Source: Rivularia sp963920925 (GTDB lineage Bacteria > Cyanobacteriota > Cyanobacteriia > Cyanobacteriales > Nostocaceae). Taken from it: 64,000 nt of DNA. Below are positions 25,417 to 34,653 of the stretch, one piece after another; within the stretch, counting starts at the first letter, position 1, and each line of letters begins with the position of its first letter. Location of the stretch: contig NZ_CAWUDI010000047.1 of assembly GCF_963920925.1 (NCBI RefSeq), positions 3,690-67,689 on the forward strand. The letters are read 5' to 3'. Made by a program: the position numbers and the translations under genes. The notes beneath the pieces were generated by a model. That model was not told the DNA's origin. It was given only the letters and a program-made list of their open reading frames with translations, and did no database searches.

Positions 25417-28400
25417 ATGAAAGCTTTATTTAAGCATTTATCGGCAATTACTCAAGGGGAAACGGGTTCGGTGGCAGATAATACTTCGTACTTAGTAAAC
25501 AAAATCTCCACTCCCTTTCTGTCTACAACTTTATTAGCAGTGTTATTAGGCGTACCCCAGATACCAATAATTGGGAGTGGAAAAGCAGTAGCGCAAAACA
25601 CGGGAAGCTGTCCTGCGGGTACCGCACCAGCAACAGTACAGTTGAACCCTAGCGATAGCCTGCAAGATTTAATACAAGAGTATAATGTTGGCGGCATTGG
25701 TACCGTCCTTAGTATTACTGAAGAAGTCCCCGGTCAAGTAATCGATCGAACCGAATCGAGAGTCGATGATGGTATTTACGGTGGTATCCAAGGTCCCGAT
25801 TTACGTTTAAATATTGGTCCGGGAAAACCTCCAGAAACAGGTAATCTAGCTCCGGGTAGCGCAACAGTGACTATCACTTTTGCTCAATCAGTTACCTTAG
25901 CATCACCTTTAACGTTATTGGATGTTGACCAGGAAGGACCGCAAGACAACCGTCGATTTTTCCGAGATATAGTTACCGTTAGCGCAACTAATAATAATTC
26001 CAACGTTCCCGTTAACCTACAAGCGCTCGGCCCGTTCACCCAAGTTTCCGGAAATACTGCTTCCGGTATCAATGGAAACTCACTTGCTCAGAATGGAGAT
26101 GCTAACGTTTCCGTAACACCCCAAGGACCTATTGACCAAATCAGCATTGTTTACACGCCAGACGAATCTCAACCAAGAGGACAAGACCAAAGCATCGGTT
26201 TAGCGCCATTTACTATCTGTGCGCCAGGAAATCTAGCTTCAATTGGCGATACGGTTTATCGAGATACTAATGGTGACGGTACGCAAAACCCTGGTGAAGA
26301 AGGAATTCCTGGAATTAACCTGACTTTGACAAATCCCGGCCCCGACGGTCAATTTGGGACTCCCGACGACACTACAGAAACCACAACTACTGATAACAAC
26401 GGAATCTACAATTTTCCCGTAACTGGGGGAAATTACCGAGTTACCGTTGATAATCCCCCTGCTGGTTTAACACCCACTCAAACACCACCAGGAACCATTG
26501 TTGTCGCAGCAGGTGAGAATTTTGATACTGCTGACTTTGGTTTCTCTCCACAGCAAACAGGTAGTATCGGCGATACCGTTTATACAGATGGAAATAGAAA
26601 TAACGTCCAGGATGAGGGAGAAGAAGGTATTCCTGGAGCTACAGTTAGCTTAGTTCTTCCAGGCCCCGACGGTCAATTTGGTACCCCTGACGATACTACT
26701 CAAACCACTACTACCAACGATAACGGTAATTACACATTCCCCAATCTTCCTGCGGGAACTTACCGAGTTACCGCAACCAGTCCCAGAGAAGGAGATACCC
26801 CCACTCAAACCCAACCAGATACTATTGAACTACAGCCAGGTCAAAATTTAGATACAGTTGACTTTGGTTTTGTACCGGAACCAGTAGGACAAGGTCAAGG
26901 AACGGGTTCTCTTGGTGATACCGTTTACAATGATTTGAACAATAACGGTCAACAAGACGAAGGTGAACCCGGAATCGGGGGTGTAATTGTCAACTATGCC
27001 GGAACCGGGCCAGATGGCGTGTTTGGTGAAAGTTTAACTGATGACGATACCAGCGGTAGAACTAGTACTGATGCAAACGGTCGTTACACCTTCCCTAACC
27101 TACCTGCGGGAACTTATCGAGTTACGATCAACGACCAATCTCAGCCAGAAATTCAGGGATTGAGTCAAACCCAAACTCCTAATAACCCGATCGCACTGGG
27201 TGAAGGGGAAAATATAGATACTGCTGATTTTGGCTATACACAAGCTACAGGTACAATTGGCGATACCGTTTACCGAGACAACAACAGCGACGGTACTCAA
27301 AACGAAGGTGAACCAGGAATTCCTAACGTTGAAGTTACTTTAATTAACCCCGGCCCCGACGGTCAATTTGGTACTCCTGACGATACAACTCAAAATACCA
27401 CTACCAACGAAAACGGTATTTATAGTTTCCCCAATATTCCTATTGGTAACTACCAAGTTGTTGTTAATAATCCTCCAGAAGATTTAAGTCCGACTCAAAC
27501 ACCACCAACTACTATTCCTTTACAAGCAGATCAAACCTTCAATGATGCTGACTTCGGTTTCTCACCGCAACAGGTCGGTACAATTGGAGATTTAGTTTTC
27601 TTTGATAACGACGGAGACAGCACTCCCGATGGTAACGAAAGCGGAATCTCTGGAATTAACTTGGTTCTGCGAGACGCTCAAGGTAATCAAGTTGCAACTA
27701 CCACCACTGAAGAAGATGGTTCTTACAACTTTGTTGCACCTCCAGGAACTTACACGGTTACAGTTGCCAATCCTCCTCAAGGTCTTACTCCCACGCTAAC
27801 CCAACCAAACCCAGTTAACTTAGAAGCGGGTCAAAATATTGATACAGTTGACTTTGGCTTTCAACCACCAACAAACGGTTCAATTGGGGATACCGTATTT
27901 GCGGATGTAAATGCTAACCGCATCCAAGATCAAGGAGAACCGGGAGTTAGTGGTGTTTTAGTCAGATTAATTCGTCCGGGAGATGATGGTGTTTTTGGTA
28001 CGAACGACGACCAAATTGACGAGCAGCGTACTGATAATACCGAAACAGTTGCTTTCAATCAAAATACTCCAGGTCAATATACCTTTAACAATCTTCCACC
28101 AGGAAATTATCAAGTAGAAATAGTGCTTCCCGATGGTAGTATTTTGACTACGGCTGCCAATCCGATTCCGGTAACTTTAGAACCCAGTCAAAATTTTGTC
28201 GATGCTGATTTTGGGGTGAGAATGACTGGATTGCCAGGTTCTATTGGCGATACGGTGTTCAACGACACCGACGGTGACGGCGTACAAGACTTTACCGATA
28301 GCAATAACAACGGTGTTAAAGATGCAAACGAAGAAGGTGAAGAAGGAATTCCTGGAGTTCAAGTAACTTTGAGAGATTCCGACGGTGATACAGTTGCCAC

Positions 28401-29076
28401 CACAACCACCAACGAAAACGGTAATTATGTCTTCAATAGTTTACCTCTTGGTACATACACCGTAGAAGCTGCAAGACCTACCGACTTCAGCCCAACCACC
28501 GAAACCACATTACCGGCTCAGTTAACTCAAGCCAATCCCACCACAAATGAAGTTGACTTTGGTTTCCGTCCCGGTCGTTTGGGAGCATCCGGGCCAACAA
28601 ACTTGCGTTTAGTCAAGCGGATTACCAACGTATTGAGAGGAAATACACCTATTAGCGGCGTTGCCTTCAACCAGTTTGAAGATGATTCCAACGATGAAGA
28701 TGATAATAGACTCAACTCCTCTCCCCAATCTTCACCTGTAGGTATTACTCGCTTAGAAACACCTGTAGTAAGTGGTGACATAGTAGAATACACCATCTAC
28801 TTCTTAAGCGAAGGTGGGGAAGCCTTGCAAAATGTCAGGGTTTGTGATTTAGTTCCCGACGGTACAACCTTTGTAAACGGTAGCATTGCTGTAAATGGCG
28901 GCGGTAACGGTGCAGATAACGGTAATTTCTCATCACCTTTAGCTCCAATACCCGCGAATTTCCAAAATATTTGTCGCAACGGTACTCCCACAAATGGTGC
29001 GGTACTTACCAACTTAGGCACTTTACCTGCTGGCGGACAATTTGGATTCGTTCGCTTCCGCGTCAGAGTTAATTAA
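25417..29076 (+). CDS. Surface protein with seven SdrD-B-like repeats and a DUF11-like C-terminus
   Basis: The start is ATG 25417 (MKALFKHL); an in-frame TTG lies at 25399. The protein has 1219 residues. A signal region (about 32-60) ends AVAQ. Residues about 65-270 form an N-terminal beta domain. From about 275 to 1054 there are seven repeats of about 110 residues, each opening G-[ST]-[IL]-GD-x-V-[YF] followed by an Asp/Asn-rich calcium-type loop (DTNGDGTQNPGEEG) and closing near ADFGF. Residues about 1060-1219 resemble DUF11 (LRLVKRITNV, then VEYTIYFLSEGGEALQNV). Such repeats make calcium-stiffened rods in SdrD-type adhesins. There is no LPXTG or PEP-CTERM anchor, so attachment is unclear. 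It is last of the four-gene surface set and is followed by a strong terminator. Confidence 0.85.
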   Translation: MKALFKHLSAITQGETGSVADNTSYLVNKISTPFLSTTLLAVLLGVPQIPIIGSGKAVAQNTGSCPAGTAPATVQLNPSDSLQDLIQEYNVGGIGTVLSITEEVPGQVIDRTESRVDDGIYGGIQGPDLRLNIGPGKPPETGNLAPGSATVTITFAQSVTLASPLTLLDVDQEGPQDNRRFFRDIVTVSATNNNSNVPVNLQALGPFTQVSGNTASGINGNSLAQNGDANVSVTPQGPIDQISIVYTPDESQPRGQDQSIGLAPFTICAPGNLASIGDTVYRDTNGDGTQNPGEEGIPGINLTLTNPGPDGQFGTPDDTTETTTTDNNGIYNFPVTGGNYRVTVDNPPAGLTPTQTPPGTIVVAAGENFDTADFGFSPQQTGSIGDTVYTDGNRNNVQDEGEEGIPGATVSLVLPGPDGQFGTPDDTTQTTTTNDNGNYTFPNLPAGTYRVTATSPREGDTPTQTQPDTIELQPGQNLDTVDFGFVPEPVGQGQGTGSLGDTVYNDLNNNGQQDEGEPGIGGVIVNYAGTGPDGVFGESLTDDDTSGRTSTDANGRYTFPNLPAGTYRVTINDQSQPEIQGLSQTQTPNNPIALGEGENIDTADFGYTQATGTIGDTVYRDNNSDGTQNEGEPGIPNVEVTLINPGPDGQFGTPDDTTQNTTTNENGIYSFPNIPIGNYQVVVNNPPEDLSPTQTPPTTIPLQADQTFNDADFGFSPQQVGTIGDLVFFDNDGDSTPDGNESGISGINLVLRDAQGNQVATTTTEEDGSYNFVAPPGTYTVTVANPPQGLTPTLTQPNPVNLEAGQNIDTVDFGFQPPTNGSIGDTVFADVNANRIQDQGEPGVSGVLVRLIRPGDDGVFGTNDDQIDEQRTDNTETVAFNQNTPGQYTFNNLPPGNYQVEIVLPDGSILTTAANPIPVTLEPSQNFVDADFGVRMTGLPGSIGDTVFNDTDGDGVQDFTDSNNNGVKDANEEGEEGIPGVQVTLRDSDGDTVATTTTNENGNYVFNSLPLGTYTVEAARPTDFSPTTETTLPAQLTQANPTTNEVDFGFRPGRLGASGPTNLRLVKRITNVLRGNTPISGVAFNQFEDDSNDEDDNRLNSSPQSSPVGITRLETPVVSGDIVEYTIYFLSEGGEALQNVRVCDLVPDGTTFVNGSIAVNGGGNGADNGNFSSPLAPIPANFQNICRNGTPTNGAVLTNLGTLPAGGQFGFVRFRVRVN

Positions 29077-29107
29077 TTTCGATTAAAAGTCTTCCTTAAC
29101 AACTATT

Positions 29108-29136
29108 GGGGTACGGGTTTCCGTGCCTCTTTTTTT
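29108..29136 (+). terminator. Intrinsic terminator after the surface-protein cluster
   Basis: GGTACGG (29110-29116) pairs with CCGTGCC (29121-29127) across GTTT with one G-U pair, followed by TC and a run of seven T. It lies 32 bases after the SdrD-B stop codon. Confidence 0.8.
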
Positions 29137-29194
29137 GGGGAGATGGGGGGATGGGGAGATGGGGGATGGGGGGATGGGGGGACAAGGGGAGAGA
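29137..29194. repeat. G-rich tandem tract (GGGGAGAT type)
   Basis: Nearly pure runs of four to six G separated by AT, GAT or ACAA, for example GATGGGGGGATGGGG. It could fold as a G-quadruplex on the plus strand. The 29077-29423 gap otherwise holds CCCAATT repeats (about 29280-29325) and no gene. Confidence 0.65.
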
Positions 29195-29423
29195 TAATAA
29201 AAATTGAAATTAGTTTTGATTTGGTATACTATCGCACAGCGAGGGAGAATTAATTAGTTTCTAGATTGTTAATTTATAATTCTCAATTCCCAATTCCCAA
29301 TTCCCAGTTACCAATCCCCAATTTCGTAATACAAAAAAACCCGAACGATTGGGTATGATTATTTTGACCGAAATAATTGTTTGATGAGCCTCACAATTAA
29401 ATGTGATTGAAATTTATTTTTGA

Positions 29424-30002
29424 ATGTCAATGCTAAAAAAGAAATTAATTAGTTCGGTTGTTCTACCAATTGCAGTAATGTTACCTGCTCTTTTTCCTTT
29501 GGGTGAAGCAACTGCTCAAAAGCAAGAAAAAAGGATGCGTCCGATTTCTTTATTAAAAGCAAGATGCGTTAACAGCGGAATCGGTAGCACTCGGATGGAG
29601 AAGCGTAATGTTTCTATTGGTAAAGCGGTTTACAACAGTAAATTTTATTTAGGTCCTGGCTATCGTTCGGCAGCTCTGACCTGTAATATAAAACCTGATG
29701 GCGATCGCGCTCAAAATGTATTTCAAACTTTGAATTTAGGCTTTGGAATGCGCGACAATAATGTAAATAGTCCTAGCGTTCAGGTTCAACTTTATTTGGA
29801 CGGAAGACCAACTGAAACTGTTACCATTGGGCCAACAAGAATGGCAAATGTATCGGTTGATGTAAATAATGTGAGTAATATTGCGATTGAAGCAACTTGT
29901 TCTAGTTCGACTCAATATTGCAGTCGCGTTTACTTTTACGATGCCGATTTGCTACGGAATAATCCGACTACAGTGACGTACCTACACTTCTCTAACGAGT
30001 AA
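29424..30002 (+). CDS. Small secreted protein of unknown function, 3' end inside a TnpB element end
   Basis: The 192-residue protein starts at ATG 29424 (or 29430). A signal peptide ends near EATA (residue about 31). The mature domain is a compact beta-rich unit with four Cys (CVNSG, LTCN, ATCSS, YCS) that may form two disulfides. The part FQTLNLGFGMRD...VQVQLYLDG...SNIAIEATC resembles NPCBM-type carbohydrate-binding folds, but I cannot confirm this. The last residues and stop lie inside the terminal hairpin of the neighbouring TnpB element, so the native C-terminus may have been replaced. It comes 421 bases after the adhesin-like gene, behind a terminator, so it is transcribed separately. 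Confidence 0.62.
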   Translation: MSMLKKKLISSVVLPIAVMLPALFPLGEATAQKQEKRMRPISLLKARCVNSGIGSTRMEKRNVSIGKAVYNSKFYLGPGYRSAALTCNIKPDGDRAQNVFQTLNLGFGMRDNNVNSPSVQVQLYLDGRPTETVTIGPTRMANVSVDVNNVSNIAIEATCSSSTQYCSRVYFYDADLLRNNPTTVTYLHFSNE

Positions 30003-31260
30003 GTGTTGGCTTCTCAGAGACTCTTCTTTGAAGACATTGACTGAGCTTGATTATACAGGTCGTGCGTCCCACGATTCCTGATATTTATAGCCGCGTTCAA
30101 ATCACGACACAAACTGGTATGACATACCGGACAATTGTGCATTCTTTGCGATAGCGACTTTTTGACCTTATGACTGCAGCTAGAACATTCTTGACTGGTA
30201 CCGTTTGGATTTATTTCTACTACTGATAAACCAGCATTTTCGGCTTTGTTTTTCAGTATTGATAAGAACTGACCCCAACCAGCATCATGAATCGCAAAAG
30301 CCATTCTTGTCCTAGCAAGTCCTTTTATATTCAGTTTCTCAACAGCAATTACATCGTAATTAGATAATAGGGTTTTAGTTGTTTTGAAGTGAAAATCTTT
30401 ACGGGTATCAGCTACTTTTTTATGCTTGATACCTAGTTTATTAATTGCCTTCTTTCTCCGATTAGAACCAATATGCCGCCGCGATACCTTACGTTGCGCT
30501 GACTTTAATTGACCTTCAGCTTTACGTAGATGTTTTGGCGCGGCAATTCGGGTATTGTCAGAAGCTACATAAAAATCGATTAATCCCACATCAATACCAA
30601 CAATATTGTCAGCATTGAAATCTGGTTTAACGGTTGGTACTTCTTTATTATCTAAACTTAGAGTAACGTAGTAGCCGTTCGCTTTTTTTGTAACAGATAC
30701 GGTTTTTATAATGAAACCGTCAGGTATAGGGCGATGAGCAATAACTTTTAGATCGCCAATCTTTGACAACGTAATTTTATTTTCTATAAAATGATGTTGT
30801 TTGAATTGCTTATAAGTAAATGTTTTGTATTGCCCTAACCCTTTAAATCTAGGTCTACCAGACTTTTTACCATTACTGTCCCCTTTTAACCATCTGTCAA
30901 AAGCTTTATCAACTTTGTCAGATACAACTTGCAATACCTGGCTATGAATTTCTTTGTACCAAGGTCTATCTTTTTTAAGTTGAACTAAACTTTTTTCCTG
31001 ACTTGCTTTGTTGGGTCTGTCTTTTAATTCTGGGAGATAGCAAATAAGACAACATCTATCTATAGAACAACGGTTCTGCTCGTACCAATTAAACCGTTCA
31101 GCAAGCTGATAATTATATAGACAACGTAACATATTTAATGTCTTGTCAATGATTTCTCGCTGCTTTTTATTTGGCTTTAACCTATATTGGTACGATATTC
31201 TCATGATAAAAATCCTTGCTGTCCGACCTATTCATATACTAACATATGTGTGTAGTCCTT
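29984..31260 (-). mobile_element. IS200/IS605 or IS607-type tnpB element
   Basis: The element contains an intact tnpB, no tnpA or serine recombinase, and beside it the remains of a small RHH gene on the other strand. The right end shows a hairpin at 29984-30006 (ACACTT-CTC pairing with GAG-AAGTGT across GTTA on the minus strand). The left end is not clearly visible; I place it near the region before 31272. The adjacent repeat gap makes exact limits uncertain. Confidence 0.55.
30014..31204 (-). CDS. tnpB: TnpB RNA-guided endonuclease, apparently intact
   Basis: TnpB is the ancestor-like relative of Cas12; with an omega RNA it cuts DNA carrying a short target-adjacent motif. The 396-residue protein starts at ATG 31204 (MRISYQYRLKPNKKQ). 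The RuvC-like triad is complete: Asp in VGIDVGL, Glu in IAVEKLNIKGL, Asp in CRDLNAAINI. The four zinc-finger cysteines are present (CSSC, then CPVC after MHN). Length is normal. The C-terminal tail after the last aspartate is short. It belongs to a different branch from the frameshifted TnpB near 7 kb. The guide RNA would lie at about 30110-29984, overlapping the gene's 3' end. Confidence 0.9.
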   Translation of the reverse strand: MRISYQYRLKPNKKQREIIDKTLNMLRCLYNYQLAERFNWYEQNRCSIDRCCLICYLPELKDRPNKASQEKSLVQLKKDRPWYKEIHSQVLQVVSDKVDKAFDRWLKGDSNGKKSGRPRFKGLGQYKTFTYKQFKQHHFIENKITLSKIGDLKVIAHRPIPDGFIIKTVSVTKKANGYYVTLSLDNKEVPTVKPDFNADNIVGIDVGLIDFYVASDNTRIAAPKHLRKAEGQLKSAQRKVSRRHIGSNRRKKAINKLGIKHKKVADTRKDFHFKTTKTLLSNYDVIAVEKLNIKGLARTRMAFAIHDAGWGQFLSILKNKAENAGLSVVEINPNGTSQECSSCSHKVKKSLSQRMHNCPVCHTSLCRDLNAAINIRNRGTHDLYNQAQSMSSKKSL

Positions 31261-31271
31261 GTGTAGATTAA

Positions 31272-31449
31272 AATGAAAAACAAAGCATTAAATTTAAGAG
31301 TTAGCGAAAAAAGACTAAATATTCTAAGAGCTTATGCGATGGATAGAGATAAAACGATGACGGCAATTGTGGAAGAGTGGATTGACTCGTTGTCCATTAA
31401 AAGCTTGCCCGCAATTCATCTCAACACCGATTCAAAGAATTCGGGGTGA
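31272..31449 (+). pseudogene. Small ribbon-helix-helix (CopG-like) gene, frameshifted
   Basis: ATG 31272 opens MKNKALNLRVSEKRLN, then the frame closes after 25 codons. Dropping one base at about 31318-31322 restores ILRAYAMDRDKTMTAIVEEW and runs to the TGA at 31447-31449, giving a 58-residue RHH protein. Small RHH proteins divergent from tnpB are common beside such elements. The restored product is convincing and the break is visible in the sequence; a sequencing error could also produce it. Confidence 0.6.
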
Positions 31450-31516
31450 GCCTTCTTGCGGTTGAGGGTAAATAATAATCCCGCACCAGAACAGATTTTG
31501 CCACCTCCAAGTAATT

Positions 31517-31618
31517 GATGGGGAGATGGGGAGAGGGGACAAGGGGACAAGGGGACAAGGAGAATTTTAACCTTTAACCTTTGACCTTTGACCTTAATTC
31601 CTAACTCCTAACTACTCC
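31517..31618. repeat. Tandem repeat block: GGGGACAA, TTTGACC and TAACTCC units
   Basis: From 31517 GGGGAGAT and GGGGACAA units, then TTTGACC units at about 31568-31593, then TAACTCC/TACTCCC units to 31620. The last units overlap the end of the kinase gene, whose final codons (SRE-stop) are written in this repeat. Confidence 0.7.
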
Positions 31619-33426
31619 CTACTTTCTTCCTCAGCTTGCTCCGTTTCTGCTGCATTTATTTGCGGTAAACTTTTTTTGGCATTTTCGGCAGCTTGCTGAA
31701 ATAAAGGTTCAACTTTTTTTTGCCAATATTTAGTATCTGGCAATTTATCGGGATTTTTTTGATAATCCTGGACTTTATCCCATTTTCCTTGAGAAATCGC
31801 TGTATTTACATCGTTGAAAAACAGAGTGGCTTTTGCCCAATCTTTTTGCCATTGATCGATCATTTCTCGCCCTTCTTTGACACGCTTGTCATTGGGAGCA
31901 AGGGTTTCTATAATGGCGATCGCACCATCTAAGTCTCCGGATTCGTATTTTTCTTTGGCTTCTTCTACAGCTTTATCGTCTTGTTTGATGTTTTCGACTG
32001 GTTTTATTGTTTCTTCGTTTTTAATAACTGGTTCTGTGGGTACTGGAGTTGCAATCAATCCACTGCCATCAACGGTTTTAACGGCAATACTTTGATCTCG
32101 CAGACAAGTTACCCATTCATCTCCATTTTTAATTACGTTGGAATGCGCCCAACCGGAATCTCCGGAATTAATTTTAAGTTCTACCCAACCTTTATTTGTC
32201 CTTTTGCCCGTTACCAAAAACGGAGTGTCTTTAGATATTTTTTGGACAATATTATTATTGGTATAAGTACTAGGCTCGGAACGAACGTTAGAATTAGCTG
32301 CAATCGTAGCCGTACAGCTAGCTTGAGCCGTTCCAGAAAAATTATTTGCAAAGTTGTTTACATTTCTAACTATGTCAGGAGTTGCAAAAGCGGCACCACC
32401 AACTAAACCGAATAAAATTAATATTTGTAAAAAATCGGGGCCTTTAGAAGCGCGAGGAATCTCGTGTTGAGGAACTGCTTGTGTTGGCTGACGCTTGTGA
32501 GCAGGTGCAACAGCAATAGTCATTACACGGGAATGCTGAGAATTTTGAAATGGAGATTGAGTACGCAGTTGTGGAAATGGTTGGGGTACCAAATCTTGCG
32601 AAAATGAATTAATCGCATATAATGCATCGCTTGCACTTTGGTAACGCTCTTTAAAGTGATAGCGCACCATTGTATTGAGTACATCTCCTAATTCGCGGCT
32701 TACAGAAACTAAATTTTGCCAGATTAATTCTCCGGTGTAGGGATCTTCTTGTAAATCCATTGGTCCAACTCCGGTAAGCGCCTGAATTGCAATAATTCCC
32801 AAGGAATAAATATCGCTATTATGGCGGGGTCTTCCTTGCCCTTGTTCGGTAGGCATATAGCCAGGAGTCCCAATTGCTACGGTAGCAGAAGAGTTTTCCA
32901 TGCCTTGGAACGAACCATTACCGTAAGCTCGTAATTGCTTTACAGCACCAAAATCAACTAAAACTAATCTACCGTCGCTATAACGACGAATAATATTATC
33001 TGGTTTAATATCGCGGTGAATTACACCTTGACTGTGAACAAATTCTAAAATGGAGAGAATCGAAACTAACATTTGAATGACTTGACTTTCATTCCAACGT
33101 TCTCCAATAGTTAATTCATCAGTCAGCGGATGTCCTTCTATAAATTCTTGTACTAAATAAAAATTTTGATTTTCGACAAAATAAGCTAATAATCTAGGTA
33201 TTTGGTCGTGATTGCCCAATTGTTCTAGAGTTTCAGCTTCACTTTGAAACAGACGCTTAGCGGTATCAAAAACTTTATATTCAGTGCTGGTAGGTTTAAG
33301 ATGCTTTACAACACAAATCGGATTACCCGGTCTTTTGGTATCCTCAGCAATATAATTTTCACCAAACCCACCCGTTGCCAGGACTTTGATAATTTGATAA
33401 CGATAGTCTAATAGCTTGCCTATCAT
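31612..33426 (-). CDS. Serine/threonine protein kinase with SH3-type domain
   Basis: The start is ATG 33426 (MIGKLLDYRYQ) with GGAG 5 bases upstream; the frame is open to a TTG at 33450. The protein has 604 residues. Residues about 8-270 form a Hanks-type kinase: Gly loop TGGFGENY, Lys41, catalytic HRDIKPDN (Asp139), DFG at 158-160, and GTPGYMPTEQ for activation. A proline/serine linker and a membrane helix follow (about 345-360). Then come an extracellular bacterial SH3 domain (about 375-445, SNVRSEP, then GDSGWAHSNV) and a helical TPR-like tail (475-600) with an Ala/Glu-rich end. It therefore probably senses cell-wall or periplasmic signals. The target is unknown. It is divergent from the next gene and stands alone. 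Confidence 0.92.
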   Translation of the reverse strand: MIGKLLDYRYQIIKVLATGGFGENYIAEDTKRPGNPICVVKHLKPTSTEYKVFDTAKRLFQSEAETLEQLGNHDQIPRLLAYFVENQNFYLVQEFIEGHPLTDELTIGERWNESQVIQMLVSILSILEFVHSQGVIHRDIKPDNIIRRYSDGRLVLVDFGAVKQLRAYGNGSFQGMENSSATVAIGTPGYMPTEQGQGRPRHNSDIYSLGIIAIQALTGVGPMDLQEDPYTGELIWQNLVSVSRELGDVLNTMVRYHFKERYQSASDALYAINSFSQDLVPQPFPQLRTQSPFQNSQHSRVMTIAVAPAHKRQPTQAVPQHEIPRASKGPDFLQILILFGLVGGAAFATPDIVRNVNNFANNFSGTAQASCTATIAANSNVRSEPSTYTNNNIVQKISKDTPFLVTGKRTNKGWVELKINSGDSGWAHSNVIKNGDEWVTCLRDQSIAVKTVDGSGLIATPVPTEPVIKNEETIKPVENIKQDDKAVEEAKEKYESGDLDGAIAIIETLAPNDKRVKEGREMIDQWQKDWAKATLFFNDVNTAISQGKWDKVQDYQKNPDKLPDTKYWQKKVEPLFQQAAENAKKSLPQINAAETEQAEEESRE

Positions 33427-33590
33427 GTTCACTCCCAGTGTTAACCCCAACGATTACGAGACGTACTAAATATTTCCATATATACTGCGACCATATCCGC
33501 TATCTTGAAAAAAAAGATTCGGATTTAATCCCAGTATTCTATTGTCTACACATTGTTAATATCGATTTCAACAATGAAGGTTAAATAACA

Positions 33591-34076
33591 ATGGCACCAA
33601 AAATAACAAACTCACTAGCATGGCAGCAGGCGGAACTACTGATGCAACCAACATTCATTCGCGTTGTTGATAACGTTCGTAAGCTAATTGACAATTCTTC
33701 CTGGAAAGGAACTTATCATGATGTGCTGACTTGGGCTGCTGGCACGAGCGAGGAAACTAAAGCAATAGTCACTCAAATGGTGCAAGAACTCGAAACCGCA
33801 ACACCCGAACAAGTCGTGCAAATAAGAGAAACATTGGCTAAACTGCCAACGCCCCATCCAGGATACCATCTGTGCTTGCAGCGTCAAGAGCAGCAAGTAA
33901 ATGTGGATTTATGGGAGTTATGCTATCAGGTATGTTTTGTTGAATACACCCTCAGTGATGACACAGTTGATATTGATACTAGTTTAATCGATGAAAGGGG
34001 TGATGTGGAATGGAATTTGTTAGATAAGAAGGCGAAACGGGTAGTTGAGGAGATGTTTGCTAAGTTACCAGATTAG
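33591..34076 (+). CDS. Unknown soluble protein, 161 residues
   Basis: The start is ATG 33591. It is soluble and helical at the N-terminus (WQQAELLMQPTFIRVVDNVRKLID), with no signal or membrane segment. A Cys/Trp-containing segment HLCLQRQEQQVNVDLWELCYQVCF sits in the middle, followed by an acidic C-terminal half. I believe similar proteins are widespread in cyanobacteria, but I cannot name a family or function. Uninterrupted length and codon usage support a real gene. It is divergent from the kinase gene, with a 164-base gap. Confidence 0.7.
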   Translation: MAPKITNSLAWQQAELLMQPTFIRVVDNVRKLIDNSSWKGTYHDVLTWAAGTSEETKAIVTQMVQELETATPEQVVQIRETLAKLPTPHPGYHLCLQRQEQQVNVDLWELCYQVCFVEYTLSDDTVDIDTSLIDERGDVEWNLLDKKAKRVVEEMFAKLPD

Positions 34077-34653
34077 GAGATGGGGTGATGGGGAGACAAG
34101 GGATGGGGAGTTTTATTTATTTTTATTTATTCAAAAAAAATTAATTTTAAACAATTATTGAAGTAAATCGCTAATAATAGCTGAATTTTTTCCTTTGTTA
34201 TAGAAAACTAACAAATTAAATAGTTAAAAGCTAGAATCTGATTTTTTATTAAAAAATTTTTTTGAAACCAATCTAAACTATAAAAAAAATTATTCTTGTA
34301 TAAATTATTAAATTAGCTTATAAATAGTATCTTTAAATCGGGATTTCAATGGGAAAGTAAAATTTTTTACGATTAATTTGAGGAAAAAGAATTCGTCAAT
34401 ACTAGACTATATAGTATTTTGAAGTTTATAAACAATCTCTGGATTAAAACGTTTCGTAAAATCAAAATTCTAATTGAGTATTACCTCGGAATCAAAAATT
34501 AAAATAAATCTCCGACTTGCGGCTGAATAATAATTCAACAATGTCCGCCTAAAGTTAGTGTAATTCAAAAGTTACAATTGGTAAATTTAAATTGTTCGAC
34601 CAACTGCGAAATATTTATTTGTTTAGTGGTTTAATTATTGGAGGTATTTATAT
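34077..34653. other. Intergenic stretch, 577 bases
   Basis: It opens with GATGGGG-type repeats (34080-34110), then is very AT-rich with A and T runs. GGAGG lies 10 bases before the next gene's ATG. No RNA gene or strong hairpin is visible. Confidence 0.5.

Noticed and set aside
29077..31204. Composite transposon carrying the small secreted protein
   Set aside because: TnpB-type elements have no terminal inverted repeats and no second copy flanks the gene; only one element end is visible.
31318..31449. Intact small RHH gene read straight from 31272
   Set aside because: On careful codon reading the frame closes after 25 codons; only a one-base correction restores the domain, so it is listed as a pseudogene.
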